Source: Gnetum montanum (lineage: Eukaryota; Streptophyta; Gnetopsida; Gnetales; Gnetaceae). Taken from it: DNA of 64,000 nt. Made by a program: the position numbers and the translations under genes. The stretch is from positions 1,074,636-1,138,635 of the forward strand of contig MNCI01033529.1 in the NCBI GenBank assembly GCA_015680685.1. The letters are read 5' to 3'. Of the stretch, positions 1 through 11,171 are shown piece by piece (the stretch's first letter is position 1; each line of letters opens with the position of its first letter). The notes beneath the pieces are model-generated. The model did not search any database. It was not told the DNA's origin and was given only the letters and a program-made list of their open reading frames with translations.

Positions 1-1673
1 TTACATGAGGTGTTGGGTTCGAAGGTAAGGGTGCACCACATTGTTGGACTTGTGCTGGGTTGGAAGGTGTAGTGACCTCAGAATTATGTTGTCCCTTCCT
101 ATAGCCATGTTTAAAGAAAGGACACCTTTGATGTTGAGGAGGCCTTTCACTACTGTTAATAGTAGTATCACAAGTGTTGTTCATGGGTTGTGGTGGTACA
201 AACACCTTAGAAATAGTTGGTGGAATTGTGGAAGGAGGGAAAGGATGAGAATGTTAAAAGTTAGGAGGGATGTAAGGTGCACAAAGTGGTGGTTGTGTTG
301 GAGGTATGGGCTGATAGTATTGTGAAGAATGGTATTGTAGTGAGATAGAGTATGTTGGCCTAGTTGAAGAAATAGGAGGTTGAACGTGGGAAGCATTTGA
401 GTTTGAAAAATATGAAGGGTGCCTCCAGTCTAAGGGTGGTCTCCCCCACGACTGGGATTTTTGCCACTATGATCGAACATAGTATCTTTGTACGAACTCT
501 GGATGTAATGTGTTTCCCCAATGCTCATGTATATGTAACAATATTGGGCATTGGCCTTTGGGGTGATCGTACAGGCAAATTTTGCATTCATATGTATGAT
601 TGGCAGTTGAGTGCTTATTCCCTTCATTCTTTCTTTCCAAATGCCTACTATTTTGTCCTGCTTCTTGGGTTTTCAAAACTCTATCTCCAATAATGTTGAT
701 ATATTCTCCACACTTTTGATTCATCCATTTCAACATCTTATTAATCTTTGCCTCGGCTTCTTCTAACGATTGTTGTATTGGCAAAGATGATGTTTCCACC
801 TTGAGATTTGTTGATCTCTCCTTGTTATGATCCTGGACCTTTGTTGAGTTGAGATTTTGGTCCTATTGATGTTTTTCAACACTCTCCCATGTAGCTATTT
901 CTCCTTCTTCTTTTGCTACCTGCTGAATAAGCTCTTGGATTTGATGGGTTTGTAGTTTGTATAATTGACCTTGGGCATACATTCCTAAGGTCTCTCTTAT
1001 TTCATTACGTAGCCCATCGATGATATGGTACATTAGCCTTTCCTCAGAAAACCCATGGCTTGGATAGTTTTTTAACAATGCATAATATCTTTCTAAGGCC
1101 ATGTCCAAGGGTTCATGTTTTGCTTGTTTCCATCCTTGGATTTGTTTCCTCAAGGCTGACACTCTTGTGTAGGTTTGATATTTTTTGTTAAACACCTCTA
1201 CCATCATTGACCAGCATTATTGAATTTGGTTTTAATGATCTATACCATACTTTAGCTTGGTCAATGAGTGTCATAGGAAAGAGCTTCAGTTTTTGCCAAC
1301 TGTTATCAATATTATTCCATGTGTAGGCATCATAGAAGGCTAGTAAATGTTGATGCGGATCTAAGTCATAGCCTCTTGGAAATTTGGGAAAATTTTTTAA
1401 ATCGAGCCTGGGTAGATGGCTCTCTTTATGATGCCTACGTGAGATTTGAACAGCCTCTTGTATTTGCGTTAAGCTTGTAGTGGCCAGTGGGGGTTCATCG
1501 TCATCAGGTAAGTTAGGCTTTCGTGTATTATAATGACGTTGTTTTTGTTCATTCTTATAGGAAACTCCCACTTCAAGTTGTATACTCCAATCTTCATCGT
1601 CATATAGTTCGTTGGTTCTCCAATGAACTTCCTTACTAAGGGTGGCTTTATTATCATTTTGTAGGAGAGGCAT
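1..1673 (-). pseudogene. Element H gag (decayed, cut by window edge)
   Basis: Ty3/Gypsy gag, read leftward from an ATG at 1673. The 1188-1673 segment gives the N-terminal region and start of the capsid-like domain (LKNFPKFPRGYD, then QAKVWYRSLKP). The 863-1207 segment continues it (FNKKYQTY, KQIQGWKQ, then RYYALLKNYPSHGFSEERL). From 1207 to base 1 the frame is continuous except for TAG stops at 863-865 and 467-469; one frameshift lies near 1195. A zinc-knuckle-like CX2CX3HX4C (CKICLYDHPKGQC) falls at about 560-600, one residue shorter than the usual CX2CX4HX4C. The remainder is rich in Pro, Gln and Ser. Gag packages element RNA into cytoplasmic particles. Element I has a clear homologue in the same order. 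No pol is visible before the window ends. Confidence 0.85.
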
Positions 1674-1786
1674 TGTTGTGTGTGAATTTATGTGAATTTT
1701 TAATAATTACTTCTTTTTAAGAGATATATCTTTAAGTTCTTTACAACGACCTTGTATGATATAACTAATCTAGATAACTAGCACCA

Positions 1787-1804
1787 TCCTCGGCAACGGT
1801 GCCT
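1787..1804 (-). promoter_or_regulatory. Primer binding site of element H (tRNA-Asp type)
   Basis: On the minus strand the bases after the LTR read AGGCACCGTTGCCGAGGA. This is a slightly mutated match to the complement of the plant tRNA-Asp 3' end (TGGCGCCGTTGCCGGGGA), a PBS used by some plant Ty3/Gypsy groups. It lies one base inside the LTR end (..CATCA) and about 115 bases before the gag start, as expected for minus-strand cDNA priming. Confidence 0.8.
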
Positions 1805-1805
1805 A

Positions 1806-2682
1806 TGATGAGTGGTGAGGTACCCCTACACTCAACCATACGAAATGAGCATCGCATGCGCGATCCGGTCGAACTCCGCAGATGGACTAGTTGTGGCACC
1901 TAGATAGTTAGCCTTAGGTCGTAGTTCGTTGTCTTCCCACCTGGACTAGTATTGCATTTGTCATGTATGGTTTAGTCCAGATGAGGTGTATGATGTGTTC
2001 CTAATCTATGCTACTCCTCAAGGCAATGGAAAAGAATATTAACTAAGCTAAGCTAGGAGGAAAAGGGTAGGAAAATCTAATCTAGCCTAAGTGCGATGAG
2101 CAACCGATTCCTTGATCAACCATACACATCTTAGACCTCGTGCACGACTACCACTGGGACTACCAAGCATATCTCCTAGGTACGCCATTGGGATTACCAA
2201 GCGCAGATCCCAAATACACCACTGGGTTATCAAGCGTAGATCCTGGATATGCCACTAGGCTACCAAGTAGTCACACTTAAATGCTTGTAATCAAGTCGTA
2301 CTTGTTCTGCTTCTAGGAGTTTAAGGGTGAGAGAGAGAAAAAAGTAAATAACATTAAATAAATAACAAATAAATAAATAACAAAGTGAATGATGCAATGA
2401 TGAAGTAATCTCGATCTTTATTGCTAGTCATGTGTGTGTCCAAGTACGACACACTCGAATAAAGACACTGTATAATTACATTCACCACACTGCGAGCAGA
2501 CACGGGAAAAAATCTAACACTGGAGGGATCAAACTGCCAAAGCTTCGCTACTCTAAAATTGGGATCCCCAAACAAGGGAGTGCTGCATCTTATTTATAGA
2601 TATGGTGGTGGACTGCGATATCGTGTACGCAATATCGTAGGGAAGACGCGATATTGCGGCCTATGCAAATTGCGTCTCATCA
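1806..2682 (-). mobile_element. 5' LTR of element H
   Basis: 877-bp LTR, minus orientation, TGATGAGACG.. to ..CTCATCA. A TATA-like TATAAATA lies on the minus strand at 2591-2598. The LTR directly abuts the tRNA-Asp-type PBS and matches the 13155-14091 LTR over much of its length (gaggtacccct, a TACCAAGCG motif, the TATA region). It contains about 3.5 copies of a 34-bp repeat (2152-2275) where the other LTR has one. Its U3 has short GCGATATCG-type inverted motifs. The partner LTR lies outside the window. Confidence 0.8.
2152..2275. repeat. 34-bp tandem repeat inside H LTR
   Basis: About 3.5 diverged units of the form CCACTGGGATTACCAAGCG followed by AGATCC..; the G LTR has one copy at about 13560. 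Local expansion within the LTR leader region. Confidence 0.75.
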
Positions 2683-2685
2683 GGT

Positions 2686-3330
2686 TTCATAGCATGAGTT
2701 TTGTTCCAATTAATAGTAGAACACAAGCTTCACAATAAACTTAGATATAATAAAAGGTAGTATTTAAGTTATTTTCCTTTGCTCTTAATAATAGAAAACT
2801 GTCATTTGCAAAGTAGCTATTAATAATTTGGCATTGAACACTAGGTAAAGATAAATATTTAATCTTTTCTTGAGAGACATATTGCTTTCAAGTGTAAACA
2901 AAGGCTTCAATAGAAAAAATAAAAACATGAGCAAGAAGACAACCTTGCTTTATCAATCTTTGAAGAGTAATAGTTAGAGAACAACTCTTGTTAATGCATA
3001 TCTTAGTATTAATGTTAGAAAATACCATTTTGACATGAGAGATAAAAGAAGAATCAAGACCTAACTTTTGCAACATAGCCAATCGAAATTGGCTTTTGTA
3101 TAATGTAATTTAAGAAAAAAAATATCTTGATGAATATCCATGATCAAAGTCATGGCCTTTATAGCTATGAAAATATTACTCAAAATAAGTCTTCATATAA
3201 AAAAACCTATTTCCCTCTAATTAATAGACATAAATATTTTTAAACTTTTAAAGCAAGAGCCATTGTAATAATCTTATAAGTAACATTCAATAAATTGTTA
3301 GTTTGCTAATTAGTAATCTTAAATCTATTT
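2686..3330 (-). pseudogene. LINE (L1-type) reverse transcriptase fragment
   Basis: Reading leftward, successive short frames give the order of blocks of a plant L1 RT: LLNVTYKIITMALALKV (finger region, about 3300), then dIfFLKLxYTKA, then LAMLQKLGLDSSF, then the ORF at 2888-3082 with LIKQGCLLAHVFIFSIEAF (matching RGVRQGCPLSPLLF..IEAL). YFANDSFLLL follows (the palm FADD motif, changed to FAND), and INWNKTHAM near 2700 (the INWNKS motif). Several stops and frameshifts make it dead. LINE RTs copy their RNA at nicked chromosomal targets. No endonuclease domain or poly(A) tail is visible. Confidence 0.75.
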
Positions 3331-3479
3331 CTTAAACTTAATATGAATTTAATCAAACTTGATTAATGTGAACTATGCATGAGTAGAGTACAAAATCCTA
3401 AAAGAAACAAGAAATTCTCAAACTAAAAAAGAGTAAATAACTCAGAAGGTTGAGTCTAACTCCAAGGAAAATTAGAAAG

Positions 3480-3584
3480 CTCATAAGTTATATGTTTAAG
3501 ATTGGACCTCATAACATTAGTTTTGTTCCAGTTAATAGTAGAACTAAAGGATTTATAATAAACATGTATATAATGAAGGATAAT
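3480..3584 (-). pseudogene. Second LINE RT fragment (INWNK block)
   Basis: About 70 bases at 3509-3575 repeat 2686-2755 in the same orientation and again encode TINWNKT on the minus strand. The LTR of element I starts at 3585, so this fragment was split by that insertion or is a duplication. Only the short block is recognisable. Confidence 0.5.
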
Positions 3585-4444
3585 TGATAAAGTTCAAGTT
3601 TGTCAACTGCATCGACACATACCCATTGACACATCCTTGGATGCATTAGTGCATATGCATTAATTCTAATCCTCTATAAGCCTATATAAATGTGCACACC
3701 ATCTACATTTATGGCATCTTTGATCATTTCAATAGTAAAGCTCTTGTAGCTTGTCTCCATAGGACTTAACCAAATTTTCCTTTGAGTGCCTATAACATGG
3801 ATCAAGTTAGTTGAACAAAGTATTTTTTGAATGCATATTGTACCTGGATACTTCTACATGATAACAATAAAATCAAGATTAATTCCTTTTCTTGCAACAT
3901 GTGGACTAACACTTAGTTTCTTTTCAAGCACTTTATTTTAACTACATTTTACTTTTCTACACTTAGAAAATTGATATTCTATTTCATAACAACATAAGTA
4001 AGACCACTTCAAGTATGTTATACTAATGCTTGGTGATCTCAATAGTGTAGACTTGGTACACCTAGCAGTGACTAGTTAGTAACCCAGTAGTTTTAGTATA
4101 AGTTTAGGATGGGTATAGAAAGTGGGAATAGATACTTCATGCTTAAGATAGATTAGATAGCATGTAGTTTCATAATTAGTTAGAAATCAATATTTTAATC
4201 ACTTTATCACGTTAATATTTTAATGATAAAAATAAAAAAAATATAAATATCTTATACCTTAATCTCGCTTAACCATACCTACAGAGCTAGCATAAGTGAT
4301 GATTAGAAAGATAATGACTAGCAATGCCATGTTTAATTGTCTTATGTAATAGCCACTCAAACAAGACCCACAGAATTTGACTAGATCACACATACACACT
4401 TGTGATTCGTATAGTTAGGTGTAGGAAATGCTCATCACTCATCA
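3585..4444 (+). mobile_element. 5' LTR of element I
   Basis: 860-bp LTR, plus orientation, from TGATAAAGTTC to ..CTCATCA, followed after one base by a tRNA-Asp-type PBS. A TATA-like CCTATATAAATG lies near 3683. The last 70 bases (TTCGTATAGTTAGGTG.. to CACTCATCA) match the end of the H LTR in inverted orientation, placing I in the same family. No second LTR was recognised downstream. Confidence 0.7.
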
Positions 4445-4445
4445 T

Positions 4446-4463
4446 TGGCATCATTGCCAGAGA
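4446..4463 (+). promoter_or_regulatory. Primer binding site of element I (tRNA-Asp type)
   Basis: TGGCATCATTGCCAGAGA matches the tRNA-Asp PBS consensus TGGCGCCGTTGCCGGGGA with C-to-T/G-to-A type changes. One base after the LTR end. Confidence 0.75.
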
Positions 4464-4589
4464 ATTTGCTAATTATTGTGTGTTAAATGTTTTGGATAGT
4501 TAATCATACAAGATTATTTTAGGGATATAATGCAACATCATTAAAATAATAATAAGATTTTATTCAATGTAGACTACAAAGATAAATTG

Positions 4590-5487
4590 AAAATGTCTTC
4601 TTCTTGCAAGGTTGATTCCCCACTTGCTAAGGATCCTACCAAATAACATGACAAAACCAAGAGAAATGTAGATGAGATACCTCAATAACTTAAGCTTATC
4701 TACACCTATTTAGATCCATACTATCCAAGCTTCACCTTTATCCTTAATTAGGATGAATAGTTGTGGTGGATAAACTTGGAGAGAAATATTGTATTGTTGC
4801 TTGATTATGCCTTTTCTTCCATGTTCATGGTAGTACTAATGAGGTTGGGGCTTGAACCAATAGCCCTAGATTACCAAGTGACAAATCACCTCTTCAAGAA
4901 TTACCAATTAATAGAATCCCAACTTTAGCAAGATAAATTCATGGAGGCCTACCATGAAGCCTTCAAGTACAAAAAGGTGTCGATCACACTAACATCAAAA
5001 TCGAAAAAAGATGACATTGAATATCTATCAAGATGATTTCAATGCCAAGGTCCTCCTTATTTTAGTGAGGATAATGCAACTCATCAATGGTTATGTTTAA
5101 CCTTAGCAAGTAGTCAAGGCAATGGGAAAACTAGATCCAAAACCAAGGGGATCTCAAGGAAAATGTCTCTTAGCCATGAAACAAGAGAATAGCCAAGGGA
5201 CCAAACAAGGAGAGAAAGCTAGTATAACTCTCCTAGCACTCTATCCACACCATCTTCTTTATTTTCCAACTCTAAAGAAAAATGTAATTACAACTGAAGG
5301 AAAAATAATTATGGGCAAGGTGAAGATTATAGAAGACCCCATCATAGAGATGGAAGGAGGGAACCCAGACAATGAAAAGGGAAGAGGAGCATCATCAAGA
5401 GAGAAGGCACAATAGGCCACATCATAGGAGACATGATCATGATAGGGGCTATGATGAACAAGATGACTATGATGAATCATTTCTTGC
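4590..5487 (+). pseudogene. Element I gag, N-terminal part (decayed)
   Basis: A frame from the ATG near 4590 (MSSSCKVDSPLAKDP) is quickly broken by stops. Further on, short frames give a charged, Arg/His/Asp-rich stretch (NNYGQGEDYRRPHHRDGR, then RGYDEQDDYDESFLA) ending at 5487. The last residues match the acidic stretch before LATTSL in H gag, and the homology resumes immediately after the J insertion. The region 4600-5100 is poorly explained and may include another decayed segment. Confidence 0.55.
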
Positions 5488-6540
5488 TAAGGATCGTTGA
5501 ACTTAGAATGAAGGGGAGGATGAATAAGTTTCCCAAATTAAAATTCATTGAGACAAAGCACACACACCAAATTTAACATAGTTCCCCAACTTGGGTAGTC
5601 CACACTTGAAGGGTAGTTCACAAGCACACCTACAAAATTTATTGCTTTCAAATGTGGTTTAAAGGGTACCACACCCTATACAAAATCTAAGTTCCACTTT
5701 GGAATGATTTGATGCTAAGAATCCACTTAACCCTACAAGGTCCCAACAAGCTTAGAATGTGGTTTCTAGGATCCCATAACCTTTACAATCTTGAGCTTCA
5801 CTCTAGAGTGTTATGGTGCTATACCAACACAATCCCTTAGGATCCTAACAAGATCAAGTAAGATGCCTTCATGTAAGAAGCACATCAAACCTACAAGGCA
5901 ACAAGGGAGAACAAAAATTACAAGAGATGAATGAAACTAAGTTTTTTGATCCTTGTACTTTAGGTATAACTGACTTTACAACAAACAAAAGATAATGTAA
6001 TGAGGAGCAACACTGATTACAAGGATAGTTTAATGGTTACATAATGATTTTATGAAATCTTGCACTCTTCCTAATGAGAATGATGTCTTCTTATAGCCAC
6101 TATGTTTCCAAATTCATTTTAGAACTTGTGCAATGGCTACCTAATTGTCACGAAAGATGTATTCTTCATGGCTAAGATGTCTTTTTGCATCTGGCCTACA
6201 TTATAGGAAGACATCTTTCTAACTAGCCTTCATTTTGGGAAGATGCCTTTGTCTTATGAAAGATGTCTTTGTATAATAAAATATGTATACTATTTTACAA
6301 AGACATATTTTCCTTTACCACCTTAAATTCTGCCAAGATGTCTATTATTTCTTGGAGATGTCTTTCTTCAAACTTTCTTCACACTTGAATTTTTTGTTCC
6401 TTATTCATGTGCTTGATCTTCTACAAGCCTTCTTATCTTCATTCCACATTCTTGTCCTACAAACACAACAACCACACAACCATACAAAAAACCTTTGTTC
6501 TCCATTTTCCTTAAGGTTTTAATATATCAAAAAATCAACA
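5488..6540 (-). mobile_element. Insertion J: probable solo LTR inside I gag
   Basis: A 1,053-bp block is flanked by direct repeats CTTGC (5483-5487 and 6541-6545). On the minus strand it begins TGTTGATTTTTTG, a common plant LTR start; the other end reads ..CCTTA. It has no coding capacity. Removing it rejoins the gag frame exactly: ..DDYDESFLA before and LATKSMINICEAIHI after, aligned with H gag ..LATTSLTQIQEAVQI. It contains repeated AGATGTCTTT motifs (about 6100-6360). The solo-LTR reading is inference from length, terminus and target duplication. Confidence 0.65.
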
Positions 6541-8040
6541 CTTGCTACCAAAAGCATGATCAATATTTGTGAGGCAATTCACATCCCCACTAGGCATCAA
6601 AGGAATAGCCAAATCAAACAACCTGATATGAATAACATTCCCAAATTTATAGGAGATTACAATGCTAATTTACAACATCACCTACAAACCTTCCATAATT
6701 TATGTGCCTTGCAAAACATAGAAAATAACTAGAAAAAGCTTGAATTGTTTGCTAGGACACTCATTAAATAAGCTAAAAGCTCATACTAGTCCTTGAAAAT
6801 AGAATCTATCCACATATGGAGTACGATGTTGGATCTGTTTAATGACAAATATCAAACATACTCCAAGGTGTTTAATTTTATGAAACAAATTCAAGGATGG
6901 AAACAAGATAACTATGAATTCCTTGATGCAACCTTGGGTAGGTACTATTCACTACTACATCAATGCCTAGGGCATGGGTTCTCTTAAAGGGAGTAGCTTC
7001 ACCATATTATAGATGGACCTAGAAATAAAACTAGATAGATTCTTGGGATCTATGTTCAAGGGAGATTATCAAAAATGAAAGTCCATTAGATCCAAAGGCT
7101 CATTAATCATATAGAAAAATAAGAAGCAAGGTTGAAAAAGTGAGAAAGTTTAAAGGAGTATATCTAAGATTGCTTCATCCACAAGAAGGAGGTAAATTGC
7201 TATGATCCAAAGGAGGAAGCACCATTAAAGAAGATTATGCAAAGAAAAACCTTGCCAATTTGAAAATTTATCACAAAAATGTCAGCAAAGCTAGATAATA
7301 TTTTAAACTTTTTGGATGAAAAGTTCCAAACTACTCTTAAAATTATGAAAGAGAAAATAGAATAGGGGAATAAAGACAAAGATAGAAGAAGGAAGAAGGA
7401 TGTAGTGAAGGACTACCATTAGCATAAAGGTAGGATTGCAGCAATATATGAGGCTATAGATTCTAATATAGATAATGAAGGATATGACATTTGACAATAT
7501 GACCATCCCAAGGACTGTTGCTCAATTCTATCACACTTATAAGAATCTAGGATCTATGTATTAAATTCAAAGCTTGCTAAGAGGCAACCACCTAAGATAT
7601 TTCCTTATTCCCAAGACAACTATAGACAAAAATTCTACCAATAGTAGTAGTATCCAAGTGGAATGCCAACACAACCTCAATACTATTATCATTAATGAAA
7701 AAAAACCATAGTTGTGGGGGATGCCACCACTAAGAATGTAGTATCCTTACCATCAACCTAATTCATACGACTACTATGTCTAGCAACCTGTATCTTTAAG
7801 TGGCTCCATAAGACACACTTATTTCTATCATTACTATTCCATCGAATATCATAGACCTACCACTCCATGAATTGATTCACCTTCCAAATATACTCATTAT
7901 CCTCAGTAGAACTCTACACCTTATACCTCCACTCTCTTACCACTTGCATTGCCTAAGGAAAAATACATTTGCAGCCCCAACAACATAATGCCATGAGAGT
8001 AGTAAATTTGGAGGTGGATGATAACTCAAGTGGTTTTTAG
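6541..8040 (+). pseudogene. Element I gag, C-terminal part (decayed)
   Basis: The frame continues as LATKSMINICEAIHIPTRHQ, NNIPKFIGDYN, then the 6793-6987 ORF (LFNDKYQTYSKVFNFMKQ, IQGWKQDNYEFLDATLGRYY, LLHQCLGHGFS). This is collinear with the H capsid-like region. A degenerate zinc-knuckle region (QYDHPKDCCSIL, about 7497-7530) aligns with H CKICLYDHPKGQC. A Tyr/Pro/Gln-rich tail follows to about 8040. Many stops, mostly TAG and TAA. No protease or RT follows. Confidence 0.75.
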
Positions 8041-8918
8041 TGTAAGCCTCAAAAGGCCCTTCTTTAGGTCTAATAGTCCTCCCAAATCATCACATGCATC
8101 TATGGTTGTGGATTCTTCTCAAACTACCAAGGAACATCTACTGATTTTCCTTCAAACTAAATATCCAAAAATGCTCAAATTGTGATGTTGACTCATGCAT
8201 TCATAGATTAGATAAAAGTAGGATACCTTTTTTCATAGCCTAAGAATTTATAAGGTTTAGTTATTTTAATATACATGGTTAATTCTTTAATGCTATCAAA
8301 TGCATTCAATAAATTAGTTTTAATGCTTATGATTAAAACATAGGATTACATTACTGTCATTACTATTATTGTTGTTGTTAGTTTCCTATAAAAGTGAATG
8401 CAATACTTTTACCATAATTTTTTGTATCATTTATTTTAGTATTGTTGGAGCTTAGTGATAGGTTTACTTTATATTTTATGATTAAATGTTGAAATCCAAT
8501 TACTTTAGGAAGTTTATCTTCTAATAATCATTATAATTTTATAAATATTTAGCTATGCATATTTTATCCTTATAGGATTTAGTTATGCATATTTAATTTT
8601 TTTATGCATTTATGTTTTATTATGCACATCTAGATGTGTGTGTGTGTATATATATTTATGTAATACTCTTCTCATGGAGAAATATAGACCCTCACCCTAT
8701 CCTAAACATATCCCTTATTACTTTGACCTAGGCAACTATGACTAGTAAATCTTAGGAAATATTTTTGGCATACAACTAAGTAGGCTATTTATTAAAAATT
8801 TCATAGGAGTACTGGTTCAGATGTTAGAAGTGTTAAACCTTAAGAATATAAGTAAAAATAACATATATGTATACATCAAAAGTATGTGTATTATGCTTGT
8901 ATTCACTACCCATGGTTT
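8041..8918. other. AT-rich sequence, no gene recognised
   Basis: Decayed continuation of element I or older filler. A short (TG)n(TA)n microsatellite lies at about 8636-8656. No credible ORF, RNA gene or LTR end was found. Confidence 0.6.
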
Positions 8919-9050
8919 TTGCCACTTGTTTTTACTACCCATGGTTTTGGTTGCTTGTTTTCATTGCCCATGGTTTTGGCCACTTGTTTTATTACCCATG
9001 GTTTCTTTTGCTTATTTTCTTTGACCATTGGTTTTTGATGCTTACTTTCT
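8919..9050. repeat. Tandem repeat, about 29 bp x5
   Basis: Five successive units built on CCCATGGTTTTGGCCACTTG then TTTTACTA, with few differences. The short plus-strand ORFs here are by-products of the repeat. It lies about 40-170 bases upstream of a TATA-like sequence at 9088. Confidence 0.85.
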
Positions 9051-9087
9051 ACCCTTGTTTTAAAAACCACATCCCATGATGATGCCT

Positions 9088-9101
9088 ATATAAAGACCAT
9101 T
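9088..9101 (+). promoter_or_regulatory. TATA-like sequence of an unclassified LTR or promoter
   Basis: GCCTATATAAAGACC followed about 20 bases later by a CTCACATC pyrimidine-rich start-like region and a leader without clear coding. By position and appearance this resembles an LTR promoter, but no LTR boundaries could be fixed. Confidence 0.35.
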
Positions 9102-9306
9102 TGGGACCCATCCTCTCACATCTATTTCACTCAACTTCAATCTAGTTTTTCTTCACTATAAGTTCATCCCTTCCATATACCAAGTCCAAGTCTTGCATTA
9201 CATGCTTCTTTAGGTTCATAGAAAGTATTGAGTGCAAAGTACAAATTGATTCTGGGCAACTTGGAAAAACTTTAAGAATATTTTTGAAAAATTTTCTAGC
9301 ATAGGT

Positions 9307-9483
9307 AAGAAAGATTCATTTATTTTCCTTTTTATGTAGTTGTCCTATTTTGTTGTAAATCTTGTAAGAAAGATTATTTTAGTTTTTTTTTCATATGACT
9401 GACCTATTTTGTTGTAGATCCCATAAGAGAGATTATTTTATTTTTTTCCTTCTTAGGTAGCTATCTTATTTTGTTTTATGTTG
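9307..9483. repeat. Three tandem copies of a 59-bp unit
   Basis: Units start at 9307, 9366 and 9425, exactly 59 bases apart. Each begins AAGARAGATT, runs through T-rich sequence and contains CCTATTTTGTTGTA (CTTATTTTGTTTTA in the third). No coding sense. It lies just downstream of the TATA-like site at 9088. Confidence 0.85.
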
Positions 9484-11171
9484 TTATTTCTCCCTACTCT
9501 CTCTTTCTACTTTCCCATGTTGAATTTTATGCAAACATGCTGTTGAATTTTTAAGGTTATGTCTAAACCACTTTCCACCCTTTGTGTGTCTTTGAAATTG
9601 TGGAAAATTTTCAAAGCTTGCTATTCATATATCTTATGATTATTTTGATGACATGATCTAGCATTTGATAAAAATTTTTGAATTTTGAATTATGTTGATT
9701 TTTGGCCATTTGAGCATCCTTTTAATTATTTTGAACAAATTCTATCATGTGACCATTTGTGCTTAGTTGGTAGTGGAGTCAAATTAAATTATTTTGAACA
9801 AATTAAATCTTTTAGATGTCCCAGACAATAGTGGAGTGTTCTTTAGTGGGACCCATCCCATGGAAACAAGGATTGTTGGATGGATTTCCTACCCTAGATT
9901 TTGATTCATAAGTTTATGTGAGGCTATGGATTTAGTTGAGACCATGGCACTAAGTAGTTAAGTCTAGTGGTGTGTGGTGAGGCATAGTCAAGACCTATCC
10001 TTTCAATGATACTTGTGCCTGAACCATTGAGGATCTTAGTAGTGAGGCTATCACCAAGACCTAGCAATGAGTGACTTGTTTGGGATCAAAAGACTAATTT
10101 GATGATAGTAGTGAGGTTATTCCAAGAGGTGTTAATGAGTCCCTTTGGGAGTGAGGATAATTAAGACCTAGCCTTTGAAAATTCTTGATTAAAATATACA
10201 TTTTCTTTGTATTTTCCAAAATAAATTTGTGATACCTTGAAACACTAAGAAATTAAATAATTGAAACATCTATTTGTGTTAGATTCTTAAATTTATTTAA
10301 ATTTTAGGAAAATTTGTCATATTTTTGAACCTTGCAAAATTTTGCATATTATATTGAAAGCCTTTACCAAGCCCATATCCTAAGACTTTGACTTAGAACC
10401 TTTATGCTTCATCAAAAGGGAAATATAATAACCTTTCTTATTTGATGGGTTATGACTCTTGCATTTTGATGTGGAGAGCCCAAGATAGACAAAAAAGTGT
10501 CAGAAGATGAACATAGAATGAAAGATGAACCAATTTGGCACAAGATGGACCTTCTCAACTTGAAAAAATAGTTTTTGTACATTTTTTATTTTTTTTAAGA
10601 TTGAAACATTATGCACTTTTGGGAACTTGAGCCATGTAACTATTTTCAAGAATAAATAATAAAATATAATAGATATGATTTTTTCATCTATGCCATTGGA
10701 ACTGTGAGATCACAATGAACTTTTTTCATTTCGGTATGTGTAATATGTTTGGGAAAATTTACTATTATTTATTTAATATTAATATTTTATTATTTAATTT
10801 AATAAATTTCAAACATTAATACCTTTATTTCTAAATGTCCATTTGAGATGAAACAAGTGTCGTTGGCATTGTGATTTTGTGTAATATTTTATGATGCATC
10901 TAGTGGAATTTTTAGACATTTACCTTTTTGTGGCTATGAAAAATTCCTTTTTTCATTAAATAAATTCTATAAAATTATTTATTTGGGTATTATGAAATTT
11001 TACTATGCTATATTGCTTTAATATATTTATTCTTCTAATTAATAATTTTTCTCTATTTTATGGCTCCCTTTGAAATTTCTAAATCAAGGTTAAATCCAGA
11101 TCCTTGGAGTTTTGTAGCATCTGTATTAGTGATTTATAGGATATATTATAGATAATTAATAGGGGTGTTAC
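9484..11171 (-). mobile_element. Unclassified AT-rich repeat ending in an LTR-like terminus
   Basis: At 11161-11171 the plus strand reads GGGGTGTTACA, so the minus strand starts TGTAACACCCC, a typical 5' terminus of plant Gypsy LTRs. The other end was not found; no PBS complementary to tRNA-Met is visible. Within it, 9850-10190 has four loose repeats of AGTGAGG..CAAGACCTA. No coding region was found. Confidence 0.35.

Noticed and set aside
8821-9079. Two hydrophobic plus-strand ORFs resembling small membrane proteins
   Set aside because: Product of the 29-bp CCATGG tandem repeat read in two frames.
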